A stretch of 64,000 nt of DNA from Natronosporangium sp035305625. Lineage in GTDB: Bacteria; Actinomycetota; Actinomycetes; Mycobacteriales; Micromonosporaceae. The stretch's first letter is position 1. Every line of letters starts with the position of its first letter. The notes below the pieces were generated by a model that saw only the letters and a list, made by a program, of their open reading frames with translations, made no database searches and was not told where the DNA came from. The position numbers were made by a program, and so were the translations under genes. Below, piece by piece: positions 15,826-26,688 of this stretch. Location of the stretch: positions 806,001 through 870,000 of the forward strand of contig CAWEKD010000005.1 of assembly GCA_963809545.1 (NCBI GenBank), in the 5' to 3' direction.

Positions 15826-18168
15826 GTGACCGGGCGACGCATCACGCTGCACGCTGGAGTGGTCGCGGCGGTCACCGCCGCCTTGCTCGCTCTGCCTGCC
15901 ACCCCGGCCCACGCCCAGGCGAACCTGCACGTCGGCGGGGTCAACAACATCTCCCTGCAGGTGGGTGGGGGAGCGCAGTCCGTCAACCTGCAGGTGGAGA
16001 ACCGAGGCGATGAGCCCTCCGCCGCGGCGCAGTTGACCCTGACCATCCCCGGCGACCTGTCCAGCATCGGGGTCCACATCGTCAGCCAACCGCCGGGGTG
16101 CACCCCCGGCGGTAACGGCAGCCGGCTGGACTGCACCATCGACCCGCTCGACCCGGGCGGCAGCTGGAGCGGCGTCGTGCAGATCGGGGTGCACGGTAAC
16201 AGCAACGTGCAGGCCGGTGAGCGGCGCAGCGGTCAAGTCCAGGTCGTGGTGAGCGGGGTCCACCCCCCGACCACGTTCGGGGTGACGGTGCACGGGCCGG
16301 AGCGGGCGCCGACCGTGGAGGAGGTCTCCGGATACGTCACCAACGAACGCACCGGGGAGCGGATCAGCGGCGCCACCGTGTACCTGGTGGATGGCGAGCG
16401 CGCGACCTATCAGGCCACCACCGACGCCAACGGCGAGTTCCGGTTCGTCGGCGAGCGGATCGCCCCCGGCACGATCGGGCTGCGGGCCAGCATGGATGGT
16501 TACGAGGGGGACGCGGTCACCCAACAGGTGGGCGCCGGACAGCGGCTGACCGGGATCCAGCTCACCCTCCGCAGCACCGCCAGCCCCACCCCGAGCGCTA
16601 CCCGCAGCGCCAGCCCCACCCCGAGCGCCACCGCCAGTCCCTCCCCGGCCGCGGCCGCGGTGGAGCCCCCCGACACCGGGATGACGTTCTTCACCCGGTT
16701 GATGATCGTGCTCGGGGTCCTGTTCCTGTTGATCGGCATCGGGGCGATCGCGTTCCTGATCTGGCGCCGTCGCCGGGAGCAGGCCGAGGAGGACGAGGGT
16801 CCGGACGACACCGCGCTGCCGACGTCCGGGCCGCCCGACCCGGCGCCCCGGCCGGGCAGCCGCGGGATCTACCGCCCCGCCCCGGACAACCCCACCCAGG
16901 TGATCAGCCCGGCTGGCGGCGGTCCGCGGACCGCGGTGATGCCATCGGGGGGCGGCCTGGCCGACGCGCCCACCATGCTCCACCCGCGCGCAGGCGCCGG
17001 AGCTACGGACGAAACCACCGTGCTGCCCTCGCCCACCGGAGCGGGGGCCGGGGCCGCCGATGAGACCACGGTGCTGCCCCGGGCGCAGGATCCCCCCGGC
17101 CCCCGGCCGCCGGTACCCGGGACCCCACCGCCGCCGCGGACCGGTGGGCCCACCTACGGTGAGCCGACCCGCGCCATGGACGACCCGCGGGCTCGCGGAG
17201 CGGGGGGACCGTCCGGTCCGGGGTACGGCAGCCCGGTCACCCGGCCGGAGGCAGACGGTGGATACGGCGGGGCTGACCAGCCGACCGGGCGGCACGGCTA
17301 CGGCGCCGCCCCCTACGAGGGGGGAGGCGGGGCGTACGGCCCGGATCCGTACACCGTCTCCAGCGGCGGGCACCGGTTGGGGCACGATGCGGGCCCGGAC
17401 TATGAGTCACCGACTTCCGCCGCTCCTCGCTCCGGGTACGGCGCGGGCCAGTCCGGCTACGACCGGTTCAACTACGACCAGCCGACCCAGACCCCACCCG
17501 GCTACGACCAGCCGACCCAGACCCCGCCCGGCGCCCGTCCCGGCTATGCGCCCGGCGGGTACGGCGCCGAACCCGACAGCTATGGCGCCGAGTCCGGCGG
17601 CTATGGCGCCGAACCCGGTGGCTACGGCGCCCCGGGGTACCGCCGGGCGGAGGAGTACGGCGGCCCCGGCGGTTATCTGCCGTCCGGGGAGACCGGGCAG
17701 GCCGTTCCGCACCCCCGCACCGGTGACCAGTCCGACGGCTACCCGCCGGCGGGTGACTATCCCCGGGCGGGCGGCTACCCCCCGTCGGACGGGTATCCGC
17801 CGGCCGGTGGCCACCCCGGGATGGGAGCGGGATACCCCGCCCGGGACGCCCACTCTCCCGCGGGCAGCGGAGGCTACCCGTCGACCGGCGCCGGTTACCC
17901 GCCCAGCGGCGGTGGTGGCTATCCCCCCGCCAGCGGCGGCTATTCCCCGGCGACCGGCGGTGGCTACCCCGCGGGCGGCCACGACTCCGGATACGGCGGG
18001 CAGGCGCCGTATGGGCAGTCCGGCTACCCGGGTTCCGGCTACGGGCAGCAGGCTGGATACGCCGATGAGCGGTATCCGGGCGCCGACCCCCACTCCGACC
18101 AGGGCCGATCGGTGCCGCGGCCCCGCGCCGGTGAGCCTGAACGCCGGCTGGACTGGCTGGACAACTGA
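15826..18168 (+). CDS. Secreted/membrane protein with carboxypeptidase-regulatory-like domain and long Gly/Tyr/Pro-rich cytoplasmic tail
   Basis: 780 residues from GTG 15826, behind GGAGGTAG. A signal peptide ends at PAHA (about 30). Residues 35-160 form a beta-rich extracellular part. About 168-248 is a carboxypeptidase-D-regulatory-like beta-sandwich (SGYVTNERTGERISGATVYL...). A Ser/Pro/Thr stalk follows, then one membrane helix at about 290-313 and a stop-transfer RRRR. The remaining roughly 465 residues are disordered-looking, full of GY, YG and PP units, with a tandem pair of YDQPTQTPPG (30-bp DNA repeats at 17473-17532), GYGAEP repeats, and many GYPP-x-GG units. Topology predicts the tail is inside. 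No known function. Confidence 0.85.
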   Translation: MTGRRITLHAGVVAAVTAALLALPATPAHAQANLHVGGVNNISLQVGGGAQSVNLQVENRGDEPSAAAQLTLTIPGDLSSIGVHIVSQPPGCTPGGNGSRLDCTIDPLDPGGSWSGVVQIGVHGNSNVQAGERRSGQVQVVVSGVHPPTTFGVTVHGPERAPTVEEVSGYVTNERTGERISGATVYLVDGERATYQATTDANGEFRFVGERIAPGTIGLRASMDGYEGDAVTQQVGAGQRLTGIQLTLRSTASPTPSATRSASPTPSATASPSPAAAAVEPPDTGMTFFTRLMIVLGVLFLLIGIGAIAFLIWRRRREQAEEDEGPDDTALPTSGPPDPAPRPGSRGIYRPAPDNPTQVISPAGGGPRTAVMPSGGGLADAPTMLHPRAGAGATDETTVLPSPTGAGAGAADETTVLPRAQDPPGPRPPVPGTPPPPRTGGPTYGEPTRAMDDPRARGAGGPSGPGYGSPVTRPEADGGYGGADQPTGRHGYGAAPYEGGGGAYGPDPYTVSSGGHRLGHDAGPDYESPTSAAPRSGYGAGQSGYDRFNYDQPTQTPPGYDQPTQTPPGARPGYAPGGYGAEPDSYGAESGGYGAEPGGYGAPGYRRAEEYGGPGGYLPSGETGQAVPHPRTGDQSDGYPPAGDYPRAGGYPPSDGYPPAGGHPGMGAGYPARDAHSPAGSGGYPSTGAGYPPSGGGGYPPASGGYSPATGGGYPAGGHDSGYGGQAPYGQSGYPGSGYGQQAGYADERYPGADPHSDQGRSVPRPRAGEPERRLDWLDN

Positions 18169-18180
18169 TCGAGCGCATCG

Positions 18181-18217
18181 ACCGCCGGGCGGCCTGGCGT
18201 TGAGGTCGCCCGGCGGT
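18181..18217. terminator. Hairpin after the Gly/Tyr-rich gene
   Basis: 11-bp perfect stem (ACCGCCGGGCG at 18181-18191 with its complement at 18207-18217), starting 12 bp after the stop at 18168. Confidence 0.75.
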
Positions 18218-18244
18218 CTCCGCTAGGTGCCGAATGGCGGGATC

Positions 18245-18287
18245 CGGCGGCGCCGACGCCAGGGGCGGACCCTGTCAGGCGCCGCCG
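18245..18287. terminator. Hairpin after purL
   Basis: 10-bp perfect stem (CGGCGGCGCC at 18245-18254 with its complement at 18278-18287), 4 bp beyond the purL stop on the minus strand. The loop is long (23 nt), so it is a weaker candidate than its neighbour. Confidence 0.5.
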
Positions 18288-18291
18288 TGGC

Positions 18292-20606
<2,315 letters not shown>

Positions 20607-20610
<4 letters not shown>

Positions 20611-21284
20611 GCGGCGACTCCGGCCAGATGCTTGAGGACCGAGGTGAACACTGTCAGCCCATCAGTGGAGGGGCCGGTCAGCGGGTCCACCGCGTGCTCC
20701 GGGTGGGGCATCATGCCCACCACGTTGCCAGCTTCGTTGCAGATCGCCGCGATGTCCCGCATCGACCCGTTGGGATTGTCGTCGACGTACCGGGCCACCA
20801 CGCGCCCCGAGCGCTCCAGCTCATCCAGGGTGGCGGTGTCGGCCACGTACCGACCTTCCCCGCTCTTGAGCGGGATCACGATCTCCTGCCCCGGGGTGTA
20901 GCCCATGGTCCACGCGGTGCGGTTGGTCTCCACCTGTAGCCGCTGGTCCCGGGCGCGGAAATGCAGGTGCTGGTTGCGGGTCAGCGCCCCGGGAAGCAGG
21001 TGCGCTTCGCACAGCACCTGGAAACCGTTGCAGATCCCCAGCACCGGGGCGCCGGCGGCGGCCGCCGCCATCACCGACTCCATCACCGGTGCGAACCGGG
21101 CGATCGCGCCGCAGCGCAGATAGTCGCCGTACGAGAAGCCACCAGGCAGGATGATCGCGTCCACCCCGTACAGCTGGTCGTCGGCGTGCCACAGTGACAC
21201 CGCCTCTCCACCGGCCAGCCGCACCGCGCGGGCAGCGTCGACGTCGTCGAGCGACCCGGGGAAGGTGACCACCCCGATCCTCAT
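20607..21284 (-). CDS. purQ: Phosphoribosylformylglycinamidine synthase subunit PurQ
   Basis: 225 residues, a class I glutamine amidotransferase that feeds ammonia to PurL. The catalytic Cys is in LGICNGFQVL, and the His-x-Glu pair in MMPHPEHAVD near the C-terminus. FPGSLDD at the start and PGGFSYGDYLR are family hallmarks. Four-bp overlaps on both sides (purS upstream, purL downstream) indicate translational coupling. Confidence 0.97.
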
Positions 21285-21544
21285 GCCGGCTCCCCAGCCG
21301 GCTCCTCGTCGGAGACGAAGGAGACCGTGTAGTCCTCGATCACCGGGTTGGCGAGCAGCCGGTCGGCCAGCTGGCGCACCGTCTCCGGCTCCGGGGGTTC
21401 GGTGAATTCCAGTTCGATCCGGCGCCCGATCCGGACGGACGTGACCCCGGTCACTCCCAGCCGCGGTAGTGCATTGGCCACGGCCTGACCCTGGGGATCA
21501 AGGATCTCTGGCTTGAGCATGACGTCGACAACGACGCGCGCCAC
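21281..21544 (-). CDS. purS: Phosphoribosylformylglycinamidine synthase subunit PurS
   Basis: 87 residues. It is the small structural subunit that bridges PurQ and PurL. The start MARVVVDVMLKPEILDPQG and the GVTSVRIGRRIEL strand are typical. It is the first gene of the purS-purQ-purL operon; AGGAG precedes the ATG (read on the minus strand). The C-terminus has a few extra acidic residues. Confidence 0.95.
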   Translation of the reverse strand: MARVVVDVMLKPEILDPQGQAVANALPRLGVTGVTSVRIGRRIELEFTEPPEPETVRQLADRLLANPVIEDYTVSFVSDEEPAGEPA

Positions 21545-21637
21545 GAAAGACTCCTGACATGCAAGGGATCGGCTGCGGCAAGAATACCGCGCCGCCTGGT
21601 CAGACGATCGTTGCCCTTCCGGAAGGAGGCTTGCCGG

Positions 21638-22261
21638 TCAGGACAGCGCGGACCAGACGGTCGCCACCGCCAGCAGTGCGCATACCCCCGCCGCTACGTA
21701 CCGAACGATCGACAGCCGTACCCGCCGCAGCAGCCACCGCCCCAGCAGCACCGCCGCCCCCGAGACCGCCGCGAGCGCGGCGAACGCCCCGACGAACACC
21801 GCCACCGGCGGCTCCCCTCTGGCCACCAGCCCCGCGGTGAACAGTTGCGACAGATCCCCCCATTCGGCGGTGGCCAACAGGAGGAAACTCGCCCCGTACG
21901 CGGCCAACCCCTGCCGGGCACCGGTCACCTTCGAGGCGTACTCCTGCTCCTGTTCCCGCTCCTCGGCGTCGGCCCGGCGGGCGGTACGCAGCATGATCAC
22001 CGCGCCGACCGCGAACAGGCCGGCCGCCACCAGCCGGACCGGGGTGTCCGGCAGGAGCGCCACCACACTGCCGGCCGCCACCGCCAGCAGGGTGTGCAGC
22101 GCGAACGCGGACACCACCCCCAGCCACACCGCCAGGGCGCGGTACCGGGTGGACAGCACCAAGGTGGCGACGAACGTCTTGTCCGGCAGCTCCAGTACCG
22201 CGATGGTGCCGAACGCGGTCAGTGCGGCGATCAACCAATCCACGAGGACCCAGTCTGGCAC
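21638..22261 (-). CDS. TMEM165/GDT1 (UPF0016) family cation transporter
   Basis: 207 residues with six hydrophobic helices in two pseudo-symmetric halves. Each half carries a copy of the family cation motif: ELPDKTF (about 24-30) and EWGDLSQ (about 132-138). Bacterial relatives export Mn2+ (or exchange Ca2+/Mn2+ for protons), so manganese homeostasis is likely. A charged loop EEREQEQEY joins the halves. GTG start at 22261. No manganese riboswitch is visible in the short upstream gap. It sits between purB and purS, in the place where many actinobacteria carry purC. Confidence 0.88.
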   Translation of the reverse strand: MPDWVLVDWLIAALTAFGTIAVLELPDKTFVATLVLSTRYRALAVWLGVVSAFALHTLLAVAAGSVVALLPDTPVRLVAAGLFAVGAVIMLRTARRADAEEREQEQEYASKVTGARQGLAAYGASFLLLATAEWGDLSQLFTAGLVARGEPPVAVFVGAFAALAAVSGAAVLLGRWLLRRVRLSIVRYVAAGVCALLAVATVWSALS

Positions 22262-22292
22262 CCCCGGCGCCGGCGCCGCACCGGGCGGTCCG

Positions 22293-22631
22293 TCACGAGT
22301 CGACCCGGATCCTGAGCTGGCGCAGCGGGCGCACCCGGAGCAGCGCGACCCCGATCCCCACCGCCCCGACCAGCAGCGGGGTCAGGAGCAGCGCCAGCCC
22401 GTCGAACCGGGTGGGGCTGACGAGCCCCCGGGCCCACCACAGCGTGTACATCTGGGTGGTGACAGGGTCATCGGCGACCACCAACGGCCACCGCATCGAC
22501 CGGGCCTGGAGCAACCAGGTGGCGGCACCGGTCAGCACCACCACCGGCGCCGCCCGGGCGAGCAGCTGGCGGTACGACAGACGATCATCCGATTCGGTCG
22601 AAGGAGGCTCGGTGAGCCCCAGGAACAGCAT
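22293..22631 (-). CDS. Small membrane protein, unknown
   Basis: 112 residues from ATG 22631 (MLFLGLTEPPSTESDD). Two hydrophobic segments are clear: about 28-45 (APVVVLTGAATWLL) and about 80-102 (LALLLTPLLVGAVGIGVALL), followed by a basic end RVRPLRQLRIRVDS. The same frame is open further upstream, but no better start is seen. It lies 31 bp upstream of the GDT1-type gene on the same strand and may be cotranscribed. No domain recognised. Confidence 0.55.
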   Translation of the reverse strand: MLFLGLTEPPSTESDDRLSYRQLLARAAPVVVLTGAATWLLQARSMRWPLVVADDPVTTQMYTLWWARGLVSPTRFDGLALLLTPLLVGAVGIGVALLRVRPLRQLRIRVDS

Positions 22632-22755
22632 GGTGAACAGGCGCTCTCCGTAGGAAGGGTCGCGGGCGCTGACGAGACCGCCTGGCGTGACTACACATTG
22701 AACGGATGGTAGCGACAATCGCCGTGGCGGCCGATCCGATCGCGAGGAGGCGCGA

Positions 22756-24174
22756 CTAGAGCAGCGGGCCCGGGGTGTAGGCGGCGGCGTCCGGGTGGGC
22801 GGCGACCACCTTCTCCACCTCCGCCACCACCGCCGCGACCTGAGTCGGGGCGGCCCCGACGAAGGCGGTCCGGTCGGCCACCAGCGCGTCGATCTCCGCT
22901 CGCGTCAGCGGGAACCGCTCGTCGGCGGCCAACCGGGCGAACAGATCGTTCTCTCGCTGGCCGTGTTCCCGCATGGCTAGCGCCACCGCGACCGCGTGCT
23001 CCTTGATCACCTCGTGGGCGGTTTCCCGGCCGGCGCCCTTGCGCACCGCGCCCATCAGCAGCCGGGTGGTGGCCAGGAAGGGCAGGTACCGGTCCAGCTC
23101 GGCCGTGATCACCGCCGGGTAGGCGCCGAACTCGTCCAGCACGGTCAGCAGGGTGGCGAACATGCCGTCGGCGGCGAAGAACGCGTCCGGCAGCGCCACC
23201 CGGCGCACCACCGAGCAGGAGACGTCCCCTTCGTTCCACTGGTCGCCGGCGAGTTCAGCCACCATCGACTGATAGCCGCGCAGCAACACCGCGAAGCCGT
23301 TGATCCGTTCGCTGGAGCGAGTGTTCATTTTGTGCGGCATGGCCGACGAACCGACCTGCCCGGGCTGGAATCCCTCGGTGACCAGCTCCTGCCCCGCCAT
23401 CAGCCGGATGGTCAGCGCCAGCGAGGAGGGGGCGGCGGCCAGCTGCACCAGGGTGGAGAGCACTTCGAAGTCCAGCGAGCGGGGATAGACCTGGCCGACC
23501 GACTCCAGCACCCGGGTGAACCCGAGGTGGGCGGCCACCCGCCGCTCCAGTTCAGCGAGCTTCTCCGGATCGTGGTCGAGCAGATCCAGCTGGTCCGCGG
23601 CGGTGCCGACCGGACCCTTGATGCCCCGCAGCGGGTACCGCTCGATCAGGAAGTTCAACCGCTCGTACGCCAGCAGCAGCTCCTCGGCGGCGGTGGCGAA
23701 CCGTTTGCCGAGGGTGGTGGCCTGCGCCGCCACGTTGTGGGAGCGGCCGACCAGCACCGTGTCGGAGTGTTCGACCGCCAGTCGCGCCAACCGGGCCAGG
23801 GTGGCGATGGTCCGGTCCCGGATCAGCTGCAGGGAGGAGCGGATCTGGAGCTGCTCCACGTTCTCGGTCAGATCCCGAGAGGTCATCCCTTTATGGATGT
23901 GCTCGTGCCCGGCCAGCGCGGAGAACTCTTCGATCCGAGCCTTCACGTCGTGCCGGGTCACCCGCTCCCGGGCGGTGATCGATTCCAGGTCGACCTGGTC
24001 GAGCACCCGCTCGTACGCCTCGATCACCCCGTCCGGCACCGGCACCCCCAGGTCCCGCTGGGCGCGCAGCACCGCCAACCACAGTCGGCGCTCGGTGCGG
24101 ACCTTCTCCTCCGGGGACCAGATGGCGATCAGCTCAGGCGAGGCGTACCGCTGGGCCAGCACATTTGGGATCAC
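22756..24174 (-). CDS. purB: Adenylosuccinate lyase
   Basis: 472 residues of the fumarase/aspartase superfamily. It cleaves SAICAR to AICAR and adenylosuccinate to AMP, releasing fumarate. The superfamily signature is GSSAMPHKMNTRSSE (about 280-294). The N-terminal MIPNVLAQRYASPEL and the active-site segments GMTSRDLTEN and GRSHNVAAQATTLG are present. It stands alone, with a 17-bp hairpin terminator upstream separating it from the LPVTG gene. The adjacent purC found in some relatives is absent. Confidence 0.96.
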   Translation of the reverse strand: MIPNVLAQRYASPELIAIWSPEEKVRTERRLWLAVLRAQRDLGVPVPDGVIEAYERVLDQVDLESITARERVTRHDVKARIEEFSALAGHEHIHKGMTSRDLTENVEQLQIRSSLQLIRDRTIATLARLARLAVEHSDTVLVGRSHNVAAQATTLGKRFATAAEELLLAYERLNFLIERYPLRGIKGPVGTAADQLDLLDHDPEKLAELERRVAAHLGFTRVLESVGQVYPRSLDFEVLSTLVQLAAAPSSLALTIRLMAGQELVTEGFQPGQVGSSAMPHKMNTRSSERINGFAVLLRGYQSMVAELAGDQWNEGDVSCSVVRRVALPDAFFAADGMFATLLTVLDEFGAYPAVITAELDRYLPFLATTRLLMGAVRKGAGRETAHEVIKEHAVAVALAMREHGQRENDLFARLAADERFPLTRAEIDALVADRTAFVGAAPTQVAAVVAEVEKVVAAHPDAAAYTPGPLL

Positions 24175-24317
24175 TCGCTCATCCTACGAACGCCCAGGCC
24201 AGCTCCTTGCCGCACTTGCCGAAGTCCAGTCTCTGAGCCGAGCCCGGGTGTGGCGGGGAGGAGATGCGAATTACCCGGTAGTCACGCCCCGGGACAGTGA
24301 ACGCGGCACCGGACAAA

Positions 24318-24359
24318 ACCGCGCGGGGTCTGCCATGGCCACGGCAGACCCCGCGCGGT
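24318..24359 (-). terminator. 17-bp stem intrinsic terminator
   Basis: Perfect 17-bp inverted repeat (24318-24334 and 24343-24359) with an 8-nt loop. Read on the minus strand it is followed at once by TTTT, so it ends transcription of the LPVTG protein gene whose stop is at 24381. Confidence 0.93.
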
Positions 24360-24380
24360 GACAAGATTCGTTGTTGTCGA

Positions 24381-25928
24381 TCAGTCGTCGCTGCTGAAAG
24401 TGACCCGGCGCTTGCGACTGAACAGGTACAGCCCGATCCCACCGGCCAGCACGACCACGCCGGCGATCGCGATCAGGACCGTGGTGGTCCCGGTGACCGG
24501 GAGGCCCCCGCCACCGCCACCGCCGAAGGTGATGGCGGCGGTGTTGTTGGACAGATTCGGGTCGTTCGGACCCTCAAACACGGTGACCGAGCCCGCACCG
24601 GTGGTCGGGTCAGTGACCTTCACGCGGAACGGGAACAGCCAACTGTCGCCCGGTCGGAGCGCGAACTCCGACACTGAACAGAGGTAGACCTGCCCGTCGA
24701 CCTGGTTACGCCGGCTCCAGTCCGGATTCCCGTCGCCATCCGGCGGGTAGCAGCCCGACGTGTACTGCAGGTCGCCTTCCGGAGGAAGGATCTCCTCGAC
24801 CGTCACGCCGTCGGGGAAGGTGATGACGACGTGGGGGGTCGTGTCCATACCCTCCCCGGGCAGGCGCGCGGCCAGCGCGGCCGGCCCGTGGTTGGTGATT
24901 CCGACCTCGACCACGGTGCTGGAGCCGACTGAATCCGGCAGGTCAGCACCGACCGCCGCGAGGTCGGTCGCGTGGTCACCAGCGGTGAACCGGACGCTGG
25001 CGAAGAAGCTGTCTCCGGTGAACTCCTCCCCGGAGACCAGTTCCAGGGTCAGTGGTGGACCGTCGCCGGGTTCTCCGTCCGGCAGCTCGAACCACGAATC
25101 CGTACCGGTGACGTCGTAGCCGGCGAAGATGAGCTGCCGGTGGGGGACGTCCGGGGCGATCCGGAGCTGCACCGCACTGTCCTCAGTGACGCGGGCGGTC
25201 TCACCGGGTGCCAGCGTGAAATCGAACAGACAGGTCGCGTGATCGCGGTATTCCGGATCGTAGTAGCAGTTGCTGAACCGCTGGGTAAGCTCGGCATACT
25301 CGTCCCCCCACAGCTCGATGACCACCTGCTGCGCGGTGGCTCGGTTCGCAGCATTGTGGATCATCGGCCGGTAGGACACGATCTGGCCCGGACTCACCGG
25401 GTCGTCGAAGGTGTAGCTCTGCGCCCACAGCTCCGGAGATTCGTACGGTTCGACGATGGTGATCGTCTCGACCTCCACCACCGGCGCGAGGCCCTCACCG
25501 GAGACCGTCAGGACGATCTCGCCAGAGTCTCCCACCGACGCGCCGGGGGCGACGATCAGGTTGAACCGCAGCGCCGGTGACTCATCCTCCGGATCTGGCA
25601 GGGGGAGGACACAGGTGGTGATCAGGTCAGCGGCGGTGCAGGCATCGTCAGAAGTCCTGAAAATGACCACCCCGTCGACGCCGCTGGCATCGATCTCCAC
25701 TGTGAGGATTTCCGGCAGATCCGGGTGAGGGAAGTATCCTATGTAGAGGCGTCCGGGCAGGCCGCCGGATGACTCGTCATAGTCGGCGGGGACGTCTCCG
25801 ATGCTTAAACTCGCCCAGACCTCTGGTTGGTCAACGGCCCTGGCCGGGGTAGCGGCGATGGCGGTGACCAGGGTCGCCGCCCCGACGGCTGCGCCGATTC
25901 GTGACCACACTCGAGAAATGGTCATCAC
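24381..25928 (-). CDS. LPVTG-anchored surface protein
   Basis: 515 residues. The signal peptide ends at ATPARA (about 31). The bulk is acidic and beta-rich, with at least two or three domains of the alternating-strand type used in cell-wall adhesins (SPGQIVSYRPMIHNAANRA and SSTVVEVGITNHGPAALAA both resemble CARDF/DUF11-like repeats). Single Cys pairs (CYYDPEYRDHATC, CYPPDGDG...C) could form disulphides. The C-terminus is a complete sorting signal: a Gly run, LPVTG, a 24-residue hydrophobic segment and SRKRR. A sortase would link it to peptidoglycan; none is in the window. The gene is monocistronic and ligand or role is unknown. Confidence 0.9.
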   Translation of the reverse strand: MMTISRVWSRIGAAVGAATLVTAIAATPARAVDQPEVWASLSIGDVPADYDESSGGLPGRLYIGYFPHPDLPEILTVEIDASGVDGVVIFRTSDDACTAADLITTCVLPLPDPEDESPALRFNLIVAPGASVGDSGEIVLTVSGEGLAPVVEVETITIVEPYESPELWAQSYTFDDPVSPGQIVSYRPMIHNAANRATAQQVVIELWGDEYAELTQRFSNCYYDPEYRDHATCLFDFTLAPGETARVTEDSAVQLRIAPDVPHRQLIFAGYDVTGTDSWFELPDGEPGDGPPLTLELVSGEEFTGDSFFASVRFTAGDHATDLAAVGADLPDSVGSSTVVEVGITNHGPAALAARLPGEGMDTTPHVVITFPDGVTVEEILPPEGDLQYTSGCYPPDGDGNPDWSRRNQVDGQVYLCSVSEFALRPGDSWLFPFRVKVTDPTTGAGSVTVFEGPNDPNLSNNTAAITFGGGGGGGLPVTGTTTVLIAIAGVVVLAGGIGLYLFSRKRRVTFSSDD

Positions 25929-26179
25929 GCTCCTTTATGGAAGAGGCCGCCGAGCATGGTAGATGAAGGCCATGACAAACACGACCTCATAGATCGGTTC
26001 ATGCCTGGAACGACCGGGAGACGCAGCCGCCTCGTTGGTGGACATTTCAGAATTTTTGCCAAGTAAGGAAAAATTTCCCGAGCGTAGCTTCACGGGAAGG
26101 TAGCGGACCCATCGGAGGCGGCGCCGCCAGAGGTGTACCGGGTAAAGTTACTGGCCAGTAGACAGGGAAGGGGTGCGGC
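25929..26179. promoter_or_regulatory. AT-rich divergent promoter region
   Basis: 251 bp between two divergent starts (LPVTG protein at 25928, SCP2 protein at 26180). It is notably poorer in GC than the flanks. Around 26050-26075 an AATTTTT and AAAAATT pair forms a short dyad with an 11-nt spacer. I cannot fix -10/-35 boxes with confidence. Confidence 0.35.
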
Positions 26180-26629
26180 GTGGCCGACATCGACTTTGAC
26201 AACCTCGAAGGGATCGAGCCTCAGCAGTTCCGTCAGTTGGTCAAGCAGACCAGCGACCAGAAGCTGGCGGAGCTGATGGGTGGGGAGCACCGGGGGCGCA
26301 TCCTGGACGCGATCTTCACCCGGTTCCCGAAGCAGTTCCGGGCTGACAAGGCCGGCGACCTGCAGGCGGTGATCCACTGGGTGGTGGGTGGCGGACCGGA
26401 CGGCCGCAGCGACACCTACCAGCTCGTGATCGAGAACGGCAGCTGCACCAGCTCGGCCACCCCGGATCGGGAACCGCGGCTGACGCTCACCCTCGGGGCG
26501 GTGGACTTCCTGAAGGTGGTCTCCGGAGCCGGCAACCCGATGATGATGTTCATGACCGGCAAGCTGAAGGCCAAGGGCGACCTGGGCTTGGCGACCAACC
26601 TCGCCAACCTGTTCAACCTGCCCCGGTGA
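26180..26629 (+). CDS. SCP2 sterol-binding domain protein
   Basis: 149 residues. An SCP2 fold covers about 40-149, with FTRFPKQFRADKAGDLQAVIHW, YQLVIENGSCTSS and the final GKLKAKGDLGLATNLANLF helix typical of the lipid-transfer domain. The N-terminal 35 residues form an acidic helix. It probably binds acyl lipids in the cytosol; no enzymatic domain is fused. GTG start preceded by GGAAGGGG. It ends 60 bp before the convergent purD stop, without a strong hairpin between them. Confidence 0.85.
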   Translation: MADIDFDNLEGIEPQQFRQLVKQTSDQKLAELMGGEHRGRILDAIFTRFPKQFRADKAGDLQAVIHWVVGGGPDGRSDTYQLVIENGSCTSSATPDREPRLTLTLGAVDFLKVVSGAGNPMMMFMTGKLKAKGDLGLATNLANLFNLPR

Positions 26630-26688
26630 GCTAGTCCGCTGATGCCGGCGGCGTGCCGTCGAGCGGGCGAGATCGGGTGCGAGGTCGG

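Noticed and set aside
15331..17385. A 684-codon open frame on the minus strand antisense to the Gly/Tyr-rich gene
   Set aside because: Only its last 124 codons (15705-15331) match a known fold; the rest is Arg/Gly/Pro-rich shadow of the opposite gene.
17473..17532. Two exact-looking 30-bp direct repeats, considered as CRISPR-like
   Set aside because: They are adjacent, in frame, encode YDQPTQTPPG twice and have no spacers; no CRISPR array exists in the window.
26050..26075. AATTTTT/AAAAATT dyad in the AT-rich gap as a regulator site
   Set aside because: Seven weak A/T pairs could arise by composition; no second copy near the divergent gene.
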